From Ephemerocybe angulata (lineage: Eukaryota > Basidiomycota > Agaricomycetes > Agaricales > Psathyrellaceae), in the NCBI GenBank assembly GCA_013368325.1, contig JAACJK010000220.1, forward strand, positions 930,001 to 994,000: a stretch of DNA of 64,000 nt, in the 5' to 3' direction. Made by a program: the position numbers and the translations under genes. Below are positions 25,472 to 36,182 of the stretch, in pieces (position 1 is the first letter of the stretch; the number at the start of each line of letters is the position of its first letter). The notes below the pieces were generated by a model. It had not been told where the DNA came from. It searched no databases and saw only the letters and a list, made by a program, of their open reading frames with translations.

Positions 25472-26562
25472 CTAGACCATTCGAGAAAGGACCCAGATAG
25501 CAACAGCCAAGAGCCCCAGGTTCGCAGGCCCCATCCTCAGAGAGATAGCCGGAGCACCATCGTTCACCATAAGAAGGACCTCTCTCCCGATAGTCGAATT
25601 CAAGCACTCCAAGAACGCAGTATTGAGATCCGCAGGAAGAGGGGTATCGGGGACGCTGATGTCCTCCGTAAAGGCCGCCGAATTATTGTAGCCATCAAGA
25701 GACAGCACGACGCTGCTCCCGCGATAGTACTGGATCGCTTGCTCAGGCTTGGGCATGTCGCCCTTCTCCTCAAGCACGCCCTCGTAGTCCTCGGACTTGA
25801 GGAGCTTCTTCTTGTCCTTTTTCTTACGAGGCAAGCAGTCGACCAGGTTCCCATCATAAAGGGACTTGATGGTGTCCGAGTCCGCTACGACGCGGAACTT
25901 GGTACTCGGGGTGGAATCTGAAGCGGTTATGGTAAGGACCTTCTGCGCTCCCCCAGGCCTGATGTTGTCCTTCGGAAAGCCGTACTAATGAAGGCAGAAT
26001 ATTTAGTCGCGTAGGCTGTGAGTTGACTGTTGCGGCTTACCTCCTCATTGCAGAAATAATAGGCTCGGTAGAAGGCCATGGTGTCGGGGCTGCAGTACGA
26101 CACAGGCCAGAAGTAGTAAGGGAAATTGTGATTGCTGGTTCCCTTCTCCACAGTACCATACCCACTCCCATACGCCCTATCAGGAAAATAGTCAGCTAAC
26201 TCGAATCACAGTAAGGAGAGATCATGAAAGCAGTACCTTGTCCCAAACACATCCCTCCTCATTCCTCCGCCAACAGTCCTCCCAGCGAACGCCTGATTCT
26301 TCCCCGCGATCACAGAGACAGTTGGGTCGCCGTCACTAGACGCGGTAGCCTCCTTCCTCGTCGCCGCCTCCTCTTTGACCTTCTTTCCCTTCCAGGTAAG
26401 CTTGCCAGAGGCGCCCTTGCCGCCGCTAAGTCCGCCACCAGACCCCTTCGAACCTCCGCTGCTCTTACTACTCGCTCGGCCTCCACTGCTACTGCTGCTA
26501 CCCTTCCTACGCTCGAGGTCACTCCACTCAATCGAGGGCGTGCTAAGTGCGACGATAGGCAT
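25472..26562 (-). CDS. Gly/Ser-rich C-tail-anchored fungal protein, copy B
   Basis: Paralog of copy A, function unknown. The ATG at 26562 starts MPIVALSTPSIEWSDLERRK, followed by a Ser/Gly/Lys tract and FAGRTVGGGMRRDVFGTR. An intron leads to AYGSGYGTVEKG and NFPYYFWPVSYCSPDTMA. A second intron (about 25986-26041) leads to YGFPKDNIRPGGAQK. The folded part contains QYYRGSSVVLSLDGYNNSAA and ends in a hydrophobic tail (NLGLLAVAIWVLSRMV) at 25472. Unlike copy A it has a Lys-rich insertion (LPRKKKDKKKLLKSEDYEG) before the conserved KPEQAIQYYR. A minus-strand TATAAA lies at 26653-26658, about 95 bp upstream of the ATG. Confidence 0.77.
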
Positions 26563-27986
26563 GGTGGGTCTGAAAGGCTTGGGGAAGCTCTTGCTGCAAA
26601 AAGCGGGGAATTTCTAGGGTGGTGGGGTTCAAGGGAAAGATATGCAGCCAGTTTTATAGGCATTCGAGAGCTATTGTACCTGAGTTGCTTTGTGTGGTTG
26701 GGGGCCCACGCATACACACACACGCAGATCGCTAGGCTGTGCAATCACCCTCATCGCAACCGCGTGGCAAACTGCGAATCGTCGATTGTCAAGCCCCACC
26801 ATTGTTCGTAATCTCGTGTCGGAGCGGCGGGGTTGCCTAATCGGGTGGGTCCTCGATTGTCGAGCCAATGCCGAGACAAATGCCGCCCACTTGACAACAA
26901 CCACGGGCGTCTGCCATTAACGCTTTGCTAGCAAAGCCCATACTGCCTTCGCAGAGCACACTGCTCAGAGTTTACTCGCCTCCAAATAATTGCCTGCCGC
27001 GTGCTGGCTTCGACCCTGTCCCGAGATAGTCACGCCACGACGCATGGTGGATCCGAAACGTGCGAGTGAGGTCCGGAGTGGGTGCACACCGTTGCTTGGA
27101 CCTGGCGGAAGCTTCTGCTCAAACGGCGCCACATTCTGCTCGCCACCAGTTTGCGCGACCAACCCAAAAGATTGCCCAGACAACTTGTAGGCAACTTGAC
27201 GTCGCTCGGAGGGTCAGCTATGCAAACGGGGGCTTAAGAGTATCAGTCGCTCACCTGTAAAGTCCTGGCAAGCTCGTCTCGGTCATCACTGCTGCACATG
27301 GGTCGGGGGAACAAAAGGAAAAACTCCATATACTATGCAGTTTAGTGAGACGCCACTGGTCCAACTCCGCGATTTAAGCGCTGAACACACTTACACTAAC
27401 CGTAGCTCTCTTGACCCGACATCGTAAACACCATCATCGATACCACGCAAACAGGAAACCCGGGACATCCGCATCCTGAAGTATCCTGCTATCAAATCGA
27501 CTATCAGCGTTATTGAGAATGCCCTCGCCATTTTGGCTACCGGAGCTTCGAAGGTAGAAAAGAGGCAAACAGAACCGTGAAACCACGTTGCTGTGCGGTG
27601 TCTAAGCAAGCTAAGCAGGCTGAGTCGCCGAAGAACATTGAATACGCAGGCGTTCAGAACGGCTTTCGGGCCTTCATCTGGTGCCGTTGAACACGGTCGG
27701 AGGGTTCAATTAACTGTCTCATTGAAGATTAATCCGTTATTTTCGCAGGTAAAGAGGCGTTAGAGTAATTATATGCGCTTAAATGTCTGATTGTCAGTTT
27801 GGTAAAGGTCCGGAGAGACGAGGCACACTCACCTTGAGCAACTTGAACAGTTCGTTAGGATTCCAGACCAACAAACGACAGCAGAAAACTTGAAACGTGA
27901 TAGAAAGCATGGGAGACAGCTGAGACACAAAGCAACAAGAAGGCGAAATGCAGCACCAGGACAAGACCAAGAGAATCGCGATTGTC
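26563..27986. other. Long intergenic region (1.4 kb)
   Basis: No gene is supported on either strand. Holds the promoter of Gly-rich copy B, the second ATCCTGAAGTATCCTG repeat (27473-27488), a CA-rich microsatellite-like stretch near 26711-26722, and the 3' flank of the coiled-coil gene. Confidence 0.5.
26653..26658 (-). promoter_or_regulatory. TATA box of Gly-rich copy B
   Basis: TATAAA on the minus strand about 91-96 bp before the ATG at 26562; copy A has an equivalent element further out (24419-24424). Confidence 0.5.
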
Positions 27987-29397
27987 AACCAAGCTTGCTG
28001 ATCAACTCCTTGAGGCGTTTTTCAGACAAGATCGTCGTGTCTTTGCCATCCTTGTCCATATTCTGGTGATATTTCTCGAGTTTAGCTATGGTGCGTTCCA
28101 CTTGGGCAGGCGTGTCTTGGATTTCCGCAATCGCCGGGTCAACTGTGAAGGACGCAAGTCAATTAACGTACAACCTTGCCGGCCATATATGCGTCGCGTC
28201 GCAGCCGAGACACCGGCCAGGACGAATAGCAAAATAAGGCAATATACCAAGTTCGTTAATCTGGGCTTCGAGATTGACCCAGAGGTTGTCTCGATGGGCG
28301 TACTCGGCCTTCAACTGTTCCAGTAAGTTCGCGATATTGGCCTGTCAGAGATAAAGAGAGAGCGAGCCTGATGAGCAAGATTGACGCGAGACAGCAGATA
28401 TTGCAGATTACGCGAGTCGTTTCGTAAGTCTCGACTATTTCTTGGTACTCAGCCAGAGTAGCAGCCTCCAAGGTCTTGCAGCCAGAGTTAAAGACCTTGA
28501 GGCCTTTACCAAAGGGGACGTCGACACGCTCGTCAATGCGTTGATGCAGAGTCTTCACATGCCGCATCACAGGCACGAAAGTTTCCGCCATCTGTTTCTT
28601 GAGTTCCTTTTTCTTCTCTTCGAAAGGGGCGTGAAGAGCGTCGATGAGAGTATCAATCCTGTCTTCCTCCGACGCTCCTGGCCTACGATCAGCCGGAGAA
28701 GAAGAGAGCGACGTAACGAAGAGGGAGCAAGAGCACAGTCAGCATTTCTCGCCTAGTTTCGCAGATGGGAACAGGTGGAGAGGAATCATACCCCTCCTCC
28801 AGATCGCTAAAAAGCGACTGCTCGGTTTCCCAGATGAAAAGCATATCTTGGGAGTCGCCGCCGCCAGTATCCGAGGCATCCTGGTCCTTGCTGGGCCAGT
28901 TTGTCTGATAGTCTTTCGCGACCTCGGTACTCTCGTTTAGCAAGGACTTGTCGTCCGTATGGTGCTCGTGAGAGAACCTTGGGCGAGAGCTAGAGGCTCC
29001 GTGATGGAGTGACTTTCTGTGCCCTGAGCGACGAGCAGCGCTGGATCGCACAAGAGGCGACCAGGAGGCATCTGTACGTGCAGTGCCTATAGAAACATAA
29101 TTAAAAGACGTTAGACGGCAGTCGACGGGACAGACGAATTCTGGGGCTGAAGGGGGACATGGTGCGGGATTTCAGAGGACAAGGAGGAATGGAGCGCTCT
29201 GATGGGGCAGAAGGGACCATCATGCGATTCAAACTCCGCTGATATGGTGGTTCGGTGGTGTTGTCAGTTGAGGGATTCGATTCCGTGTCAAAGCCGCCAG
29301 TTTCCTCTGCTTCGTGTCTCGTCCTTAAAGGCCTTGGGAGTTGTCCTGTCCCGCTCTTTCCACACTCGACATTTGCTTTCTCTGTATCGACAGCCAT
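27987..29397 (-). CDS. Coiled-coil protein, not recognised
   Basis: I do not recognise it. The stop is near 27987 after [13 protein letters not shown]. Reading backwards: [51 protein letters not shown] helices within 28591-28400 ([20 protein letters not shown]); [20 protein letters not shown] near 28640; and an acidic, Ser-rich N-terminal part ([19 protein letters not shown] near 28830, with a basic [12 protein letters not shown] before it). Helices with heptad spacing dominate, suggesting a complex subunit such as a kinetochore or cytoskeletal protein, but this is only a guess. The most 5' in-frame ATG (29397) overlaps the divergent G-gamma start; an internal Met near 29214 is the alternative. 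Confidence 0.62.
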
Positions 29398-29868
29398 GAA
29401 TTCGCGCCCCCACAAGGTCTGCACCCGTGTCTCGTCCTACCCCTTGTCTCGTCTCACCGTACCATCGTGCACTCGCAGCAATCCATGTCCGAGCTCAAGC
29501 TGCGGCGGTTGGTGGAGCACAACCAGCGGCTGAGAGAAGATCTTGCACGGCCGAGAGTCAAAGTGAGCGAAGCCAGCGCAAGGTGCGTTCTCAAAACTCT
29601 TACCTTTGCGAACCCAATTCTGACCCGGATTCTCCTGCAGTCTTATCCGGTACTGCAAGCAAACGAAAGACCACCTCGTACGTCGCGTCGAATTCGATTA
29701 TTTCCCCTGTCCTATGCGGCGCACGCGCCGATCCCGCGTGCCCTTTTCTAGTTCGCGTGGACTGACATATAACGCAATTTTCAGGTACCCTCAGTATGGG
29801 GCCCTGTCGGAAAGGGCGACGATCCCTACGCACCTCCAGCCCAAGGATGCAACTGTACAATAATGTAA
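29396..29868 (+). CDS. Heterotrimeric G-protein gamma subunit, copy 1
   Basis: Membrane partner of G-beta in pheromone and nutrient signalling. The ATG at 29396 encodes MNSRPHK; an intron (GTCTGC...CGCAG, 29417-29478) leads to [20 protein letters not shown], the conserved GGL-type helix. A second intron joins VSEASAS to [12 protein letters not shown]; a third (GTACGT...TTCAG) joins to [18 protein letters not shown]. The C-terminus CNCTIM is a CaaX box (CTIM), predicted farnesylated, with an upstream Cys that could be palmitoylated. About 80 residues, the normal size for fungal G-gamma. Confidence 0.9.
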
Positions 29869-30716
29869 ATCTCGCCACCCATCTCGTCCGACTGCAAATC
29901 CCGCAAATCCCCTATATCCGACTGCTCTCTGGCGACCATTTACTGCATCCACACGAAACTTGGCGCTTCATACCATCCACATCCCCCTCCTTAAGGAAAG
30001 GGATGCTACCCCCGTTGACCCTACGCATGCTGCGGTCATATACCTCTACCTCCGATACCTCGGCCGCCTCCATCCACGCTCGTTTATACCTGGACCGTGA
30101 CACCCATACCTCTTTACCTCAAAGGCTTGCTTCGCTTAATCTACCCCAGACACTTGTATCCATTCTGCTCTTATATCTTGTTTTTATATTCTCGATTCGT
30201 TAGCTCGATTGCTACCTAGATACTTACCAGGATAGCCGCAAAGTATCCGCGTCTGCGTCCTTGCTCTAGCGTTATGCGCAGAGTTCATTACATATGGCTT
30301 AGACCATGTATGCAGTGGAATATGTAAAGGAATTAGCAGGACGGCGTTATGGGGAGAGTGGTGGCCATAGGAGGATTTATTTGAGCTTAAGGATAGTGTG
30401 ATGTGTACAGCTTGATTAGGATTCGCTGTTCACATGCCTTCTTGACAAGAACAGCCGCAAAATTAGCCCCTTCTTGCTCTACCACCACCATCTCTGCTGT
30501 CCCCTTACCATTTCTGCCTCTCTCCTCGCCGTCCAGCACAGCGAGCAAGCCCCTTTCACATCTTTGAGGTAAGTAAGCGCCCTTGGCCGCGCAGGTCCAG
30601 CCCGCTTCAACCATCTCACGGTGTTTGTCATAGCCGTCACCCCATTCTGCGGCTTTTGCTTTCGTCCCCACGACACCCTTTTTTCCCTCCACCAACCAGC
30701 ATACCCTCGAATCACC
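29869..30716 (+). other. Intergenic between the two G-gamma genes
   Basis: 848 bp holding the copy 1 3' flank and the copy 2 promoter. A pyrimidine-rich tract (30660-30700) directly precedes the copy 2 ATG, typical of fungal leaders. No further gene seen. Confidence 0.5.
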
Positions 30717-31112
30717 ATGAGCACCCGTGGCGGCGGTCGACAATCCATGTCCGAGCTCAAGCTCCGACGACTCCTCGAGCACAATCAGCGGCTAAGGGAG
30801 GATTTGGCGAGACCGCGAGTGAAAGTTAGCGAAGCAAGCGCAAGGTCAGCATTGACGCAGCTTCTGGCCTTCTGCCACCAATGCATATCCGAGCGTTTCG
30901 CTGACCGCCTGTCTCGTCGCGCAGCCTGATCGCCTACTGCAGAAACACAAAGGATCATCTGGTACGTAGCCGTCACCCGCTTCAGCGCAGGAGCGCGTTC
31001 CTGACCCTGCCGGCGTTCTTCTTTCCAGGTGCCATCAGTGTGGGGGCCAGTAGGACGAGCGGACGACCCATACGGGCAACAAGCAACAGGGAAATGCTGC
31101 ACGGTGCAGTAG
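30717..31112 (+). CDS. Heterotrimeric G-protein gamma subunit, copy 2
   Basis: Tandem paralog of copy 1. The ATG at 30717 encodes [20 protein letters not shown] without the first intron of copy 1, then [20 protein letters not shown]. The two remaining introns (GTCAGC...CGCAG and GTACGT...TCCAG) interrupt at the same codons as in copy 1, giving [13 protein letters not shown] and [18 protein letters not shown]. It ends CCTVQ, a CaaX box (CTVQ) with an adjacent Cys, stop TAG 31110-31112. The core helix is almost identical to copy 1, while the N-terminus and the segment before the CaaX box differ, where membrane and partner specificity would lie. Confidence 0.9.
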
Positions 31113-32467
31113 TCGACATTCGCTGGCCGCCACCGCTTCCTGCACCATCGCCTTCAAGCACTCCCTGTTTTCATCTTTCTACTTCAAGTTCTGACTGCTT
31201 TCAACCGGTTCCTTCAACTGCTATACCACCACCATCGACCTCTCTGCATGTACGACGCCTTCTCTCCACCGCCGCCCGCCAAGGGCACACGGACCGTACC
31301 CTGCCGTAACCGACATCAGCCCCCCGCCCAGCCTGAGCCCGACCCCACCACCCCACCGTAGACGCCCACCCGGGGGAGGGCTCCCATCTCCCCGCTCCAG
31401 CCACCCACTCTTCGCAACTGCTCTCTGGCCGCATGCCTCGGTCGCCGGCTTCGCGTTTCCATCGACATGCTGTACCATCACCATCACCCCGCAAGTTGCC
31501 CCCCTTGCCCATGGCGCGAACACCGTCCACTCATTCATTCACTGCTTTGGATTTCCCGTTCCTCGATCGTATTCAACTATTATCTCATTCTTTTTTGTGA
31601 TGGTTACTGCTTTCTCTCAATACTCTTATATTTTCAGTCGGCTTGCTTTCTGATCTCGTCTGTCGTTTCTGAGCTGTGACCCGCTCGCTACCCATTACAT
31701 CCCCTTGCTCCCACGTCCAGGCGTACACTGTACATGCAGTCTCAAGGCTACTTTTTGTGGAATTTCGGACGGGATTTAACTCTTTCTGTTCTTTATTCCA
31801 TTCTTTTCTTCTGTCCACTTGCTTTCATACTTCTCTCTTCCGCTTCTTGTAGCTGTACCCATACTTTGTTCCTTCTTCAGCCGGTCTCCTATTTATCCAC
31901 ACAACAAAAGAGATACCTGATATCCTCAAGCGCCCTGGGCTATGCCACTAGTGACCATCCACCATCCAAGATGATCGCCTGCCAACGTTGCGAGCCTTGT
32001 CCCTTCAAGCCTCAGCGCTCGGCTGTTACGACCCCGTCGGATCCGGCCACTGAACACTGTTAGTCGCCAACAAGTTCAGCGTCGAGCGAGGGGAGATGAT
32101 AGAACATGTGCTTAAGATGCCTTCGTGGGCGCCATTCTGTGGTGCTGTGGCCGAATCACCCTATACTTGTGTCGTTGCACAACGTCGGATAAACCTGGAC
32201 TCCCAGGTCAGACCTTTCGTCTTGTGCTGTGCCTTGCTTCTATTTGATGAATCCGTCCATCATCGGATGCCTATCGTGGCTTTCAACGTGCAATTGTGTA
32301 GAGTACTCGGTTTTCTTATCACAAGTCAATGTACAACGTGAAGTTTTGGGAGGTTTTGGGTAAGGCAGCTTCTAGTGGTGACGAGTACTTCTGCCACACG
32401 GTGCAGGGTTTACATATGTGCGAGGGCATAACGATAGATGCTACCCAGGCCTTTCCCCACCACCTAT
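31113..32467. other. Intergenic (1.36 kb), C/T-rich
   Basis: Only short open frames without family features on either strand. The left part (31120-31500) is rich in C and CCACC-type runs; the middle (31560-31900) is a T/C-rich tract. I see no RNA gene or repeat. Confidence 0.5.
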
Positions 32468-33808
32468 TTAGAGCTCGTCGATGAACTTCTTGACTCTTGG
32501 GGGTGGGAGCGCTCCCGTGAACTTGGAAACAAGCACTCCGTCTTTAAAGGCGATCACCGTGGGCATGGCTTTGACCTATATCGAAGTAGCGGGGTGGATC
32601 ACCGTCAGTAAGAGCCGGAATGAGAATGGATGAGTATGGATAAGGGGATGCTGAAAGGGGTGCAATTAAGGAAGAGTTGGGCGACCGAGTATCGGAGGGA
32701 TTAAGGGCGACAGATCGTCCGTAATGAAGGTACGAGAAGGGCCACGGGACACCCGGAATGGGATTTGGCTTGCTTGGTGCCTTGCCCTTCTTGTCGATCG
32801 TGGGGTAGATGGCCAAGAGCGATGGTAGATGTGAAAAGAAGGTTGGCGAGTGACAAGCATAAAACAGGAGAGGTACGTTCCAGGTATGCACGATGCGCCT
32901 CTCTGTGGGGACAAGGAAAGTGGCACATAGAACAGAAGACGTCAAAGTAGGCAAGTGAGGACGCAGGAGGGGAGTAACGGGGAGATAATAGAAGGGACAC
33001 GGGCCCCTGGCAAAGGATGAAGACAGAACAGAAGAGGCACGGCGTCGGGTAGATTTGGGTATATGTGTGGATAGTGGCGTCGTCCGCGAAAGTGCGGCCG
33101 GGATATCTTGCTCACCTCGAATTGAGTGCACAGCTGGTACCCATCCTCGCTGTCTGTGTCGATTTTGACAAGGTCAATTGGGAGACCAGAGCCCGATTTG
33201 TTAGGCTCAGCGGACAGCGCCTCGAGGACTGGAGACAGCTGGTGGCAGGGTCCACACCACCTGAGAATTACAAGGTAAGGATCGGTCGGTCAGTCACCGG
33301 CCAGGACTTTTGAGAGCGAGAAAAATGCCGGGTGGACAGGTAGGTGTGTGTGACGGAGGCATCCACGGAGAGCCAGCCAGACACCGATATTCCACCGTAG
33401 ATTTCCAGTAGACGATGAAGAGATAATTGTCAACATACTCGGCGTGGAAATCAACGAGGACAAGGCGTCCTGGTGTCCCAGTGACCTTTTTGAATGTCTA
33501 GATGGAAGAAGTTCAAGTAGTCAGTAAGCCAAATCGATTTCAGCGACAAGAGATAGCATAGCCGGGGTAGTATCCCTGGACTGCCTCTGAAGGCCGTTGA
33601 ACCTGACCACAGAGTCCGAATCGAAAGTAAATGAAGTCACCTGGGCGTCCGCATTGGCATACAGAGCGGCTCTAGGAGCCGTCATGTGGATTGTTCGTGC
33701 ATGGGGAATAGCCTATAGTTATTCAGTAAATTTCCGGAATGTACACGCTGGAATTTGTACCGAGGAGAGCCTTCGGGCAGCAGAACGCAGATAGGAGGAG
33801 GAGGACAT
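32468..33808 (-). CDS. Mitochondrial thioredoxin
   Basis: Small dithiol reductase. The ATG at 33808 starts MSSSSYLRSAARRLSS, an Arg/Ser-rich, acid-free presequence; an intron (GTACAA...CTATAG) leads to AIPHARTIHMTAPRAALYAN. The mature part is assembled from TFKKVTGTPGRLVLVDFHAE, an intron, WCGPCHQLSPVLEALSAE (active site WCGPC), IDLVKIDTDSEDGYQLCTQF, and after a long intron (32576-33115, 540 bp) VKAMPTVIAFKDGVLVSKF with the cis-Pro TV motif, ending FIDEL at 32468. All catalytic residues are present. The 540-bp intron is about ten times the local norm. Confidence 0.88.
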
Positions 33809-34272
33809 GGTTTTAGTCACAGAAAAGACGCGTTTCGGATCAAACGCCAACGCGGGGTCGTATCGTGCCACGTGGTTGGTACCAGGTCACGGGAGCTTAG
33901 TCCGGCAATCAAAACGTGGATCGGCAGCCTTGAAGCGATCCGGAGTCTTTGACGAGAACTTAAACCAAACTTAAACGACCATCCGAGCAACATCCGAGTC
34001 CCAGAACTTCATGACATGGGATACGAAGGACAGGGACTTCTTCGAAAAAATCACAGTGTGTACTGACTTCTACTCTGAAAATATCAGGCCTTTCTAACTG
34101 CACACTCCCCTCGTTTCTGGTATAATGGCATCTTTGTTAACACGCACGTCTCCTCCGAGAAACTACTGGTATGGGCAAGCGGAATGTCCTGAGAGTGCGC
34201 AAACTGTATCCTGGCAGGAATCTTGAAGGAGAGATTCAGTGTTTCACGGACTGGTCGAAAAGACGAAGACCC
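33809..34272. other. Intergenic: thioredoxin promoter and F-box gene 3' flank
   Basis: 464 bp, no gene seen. Confidence 0.5.
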
Positions 34273-35835
34273 TTACCAAATGTGGGCTATAGCCTCATAT
34301 TCGTCCCATTGGATAGCTAGCTTTGGGACGAACCATTTGAGATGGCTATAGTCCTTTTTGGAGAAACCCTTGCATCGCTTGACGGTCAAACTTGAGACGC
34401 GTCGACCAATTGGGCGACCGTTTAGGGCCCGCTGCAGCCTGAAAGTCGCCGGCCTCGTTTCAATGCTATCGCTCATACCGGCCTTCTCGAAATCAACTTC
34501 CACGAATTCCAATGTCGAAAGACCAGGGAATGAGGGGAGACGGTCATTTTCATTGCCAGCGACTGTGAACTTTCCTTGCAGTGCAGAGACAAAGTCGCTG
34601 ACACCGGCCTTCGCAATGCTGACCGTATGCAAGGTCTCGCAGCGGCTGAGGATTTTCCACCGAGGTAAGGAAATGGCCAGTTCGCCGGAGAGTCGTAAAT
34701 GGGCGAGAGACGAGAAATCCACTCTGTCGTCGATTGTGGTAAGAAGACGGTCCGTCTCGTATGCTGGGTGGGGTCTGATGTAATATGCGCTGTTAGGAAT
34801 TGGAATCGATAGGGTCACAAGTTCCGCGTCGTTTGATAACATTTTGAACTTGAGGTGGAAATCGCCATCGTCGGCTTCCGCATAGTCGAATTCGAGGACC
34901 TTGAGGCGAGTCTTCTCTGCCCACGCAGCCTTGAGATAGTCCAATGCCATCCCTAGGAATTCCATTTCGAAATCCATATACGTTATACGCAATTCGATGT
35001 CTCTGGCCTTGGGGAGTGCGACGGCTTCCAAGGCAATGCACATGACCTCGTCCCAATCTTCCAAGCATAACCTCTGCAGAGATGGGCAAACTGGTTGGTG
35101 TGGGATCTCCGGAAGGTTTGGGACGGGGAGACAATGTGCCAACGACAGGACCCGTAGGAGTGGCAGGAGCTTCAATACTTGAAGGAGTGTGTCGATTGAG
35201 GGTAATTCGACCTCCGATCCCGCGTTCTCCCTGTACCGGATCTCGAGGTGCGTTAGCCCCGGACCCACGGGAAGCTTGTCCCAGTGCCTAATGTATAGAC
35301 ACTCGAAATAAAGCTCTTTGAGAGACGGAGTACGTCCAGCAAGGAGACCTTCCGGGATGCTTTCGAATACGTCTTTGACAAACGAAAGGCTCATCCTTTC
35401 GAGCATATGCATCGGTTGAGTCAATCTTGACAGTATTTGGCGACCGAACTCGCCTTCAAGTTCAAGAAGCTCGAGTGACTGGATTCGCGCCATCTGAGAT
35501 GACACCGTGTCCAGAACACCAGCAGCCAAGCCAGGAGAGTGTTTTGTATGAGTATCCCTGTAGCTGACTGTGATCGGTAGGTTGCGCGAACGGGCGACCA
35601 TACACTCGAGAAGACCAGGGCTGAAGAATAAAGGGGTGACCCAGAGACCTGGGCAGTTGAGAGCGATCTCCTTCCAATACCGACAGACGTGTGCAACGTG
35701 GATCGCGTAAAAGCTTTCGCGCTGCCACGGCTTGAAGGTCTCCCCAACCATTGAGGCGTGGTCAAGGAATATCTCGGTCAGTATCTCGACAGGGAGACAA
35801 TGGACGTGCGCGGGCGTATTGCGGTGGGTCTCCAC
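34273..35835 (-). CDS. F-box/LRR-like protein A (N-terminal exon not located)
   Basis: Probable substrate adaptor of an SCF ubiquitin ligase, of the expanded Agaricomycete F-box type. One open frame of about 520 codons begins with the F-box core (CLPVEILTEIFLDHASMV; VAHVCRYWKEIALNCPGLW) and continues in leucine-rich repeats (e.g. LPLLRVLSLAHCLPVPNLPE, PSLQRLCLEDWDE) to AIQWDEYEAIAHIW at 34273. The open frame starts at a GTG, and no in-frame ATG precedes it before a stop, so a short upstream exon is expected in 35836-36060. The paralog at 39516 has a helical leader before the F-box that would be encoded there. Substrate unknown. Confidence 0.8.
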   Translation of the reverse strand: METHRNTPAHVHCLPVEILTEIFLDHASMVGETFKPWQRESFYAIHVAHVCRYWKEIALNCPGLWVTPLFFSPGLLECMVARSRNLPITVSYRDTHTKHSPGLAAGVLDTVSSQMARIQSLELLELEGEFGRQILSRLTQPMHMLERMSLSFVKDVFESIPEGLLAGRTPSLKELYFECLYIRHWDKLPVGPGLTHLEIRYRENAGSEVELPSIDTLLQVLKLLPLLRVLSLAHCLPVPNLPEIPHQPVCPSLQRLCLEDWDEVMCIALEAVALPKARDIELRITYMDFEMEFLGMALDYLKAAWAEKTRLKVLEFDYAEADDGDFHLKFKMLSNDAELVTLSIPIPNSAYYIRPHPAYETDRLLTTIDDRVDFSSLAHLRLSGELAISLPRWKILSRCETLHTVSIAKAGVSDFVSALQGKFTVAGNENDRLPSFPGLSTLEFVEVDFEKAGMSDSIETRPATFRLQRALNGRPIGRRVSSLTVKRCKGFSKKDYSHLKWFVPKLAIQWDEYEAIAHIW

Positions 35836-36182
35836 TGTTGGACGATCTTTGTTGACATCAGCAATGTGTCGGTCGAGAGGCGTGACGGTGAAGGGTCGGA
35901 GTCAGCATTTGCGCCAGTTATGAGGGTCTTGCAGAGATATACCTGGGTGAGCCATGTAGCAGGAAGCTGGGGAGCCAGGCGTAGGGCTGAGGAATACTTG
36001 GTGAGGTTCCAGTGATACCGTTTGCCAGGTGGCAGGTGGGAATGCGGAGTTTGGATCAAAATTTCTCGTCTGAGCTCGTCTTTTCAGCCTCCTGGGGACG
36101 ATCTACCTTCTCATGGTGCAAATTAATTGTTGGTATTGTGGGTTTTGAGATCGGGTATACATCGTTAGAGTTGAAATTAATC

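Noticed and set aside
32544..33131. 195-codon open frame on the minus strand across the long thioredoxin intron
   Set aside because: It is not in frame with the thioredoxin exons, has low-complexity Pro/Ser/Leu composition and overlaps two thioredoxin exons in the wrong frame.
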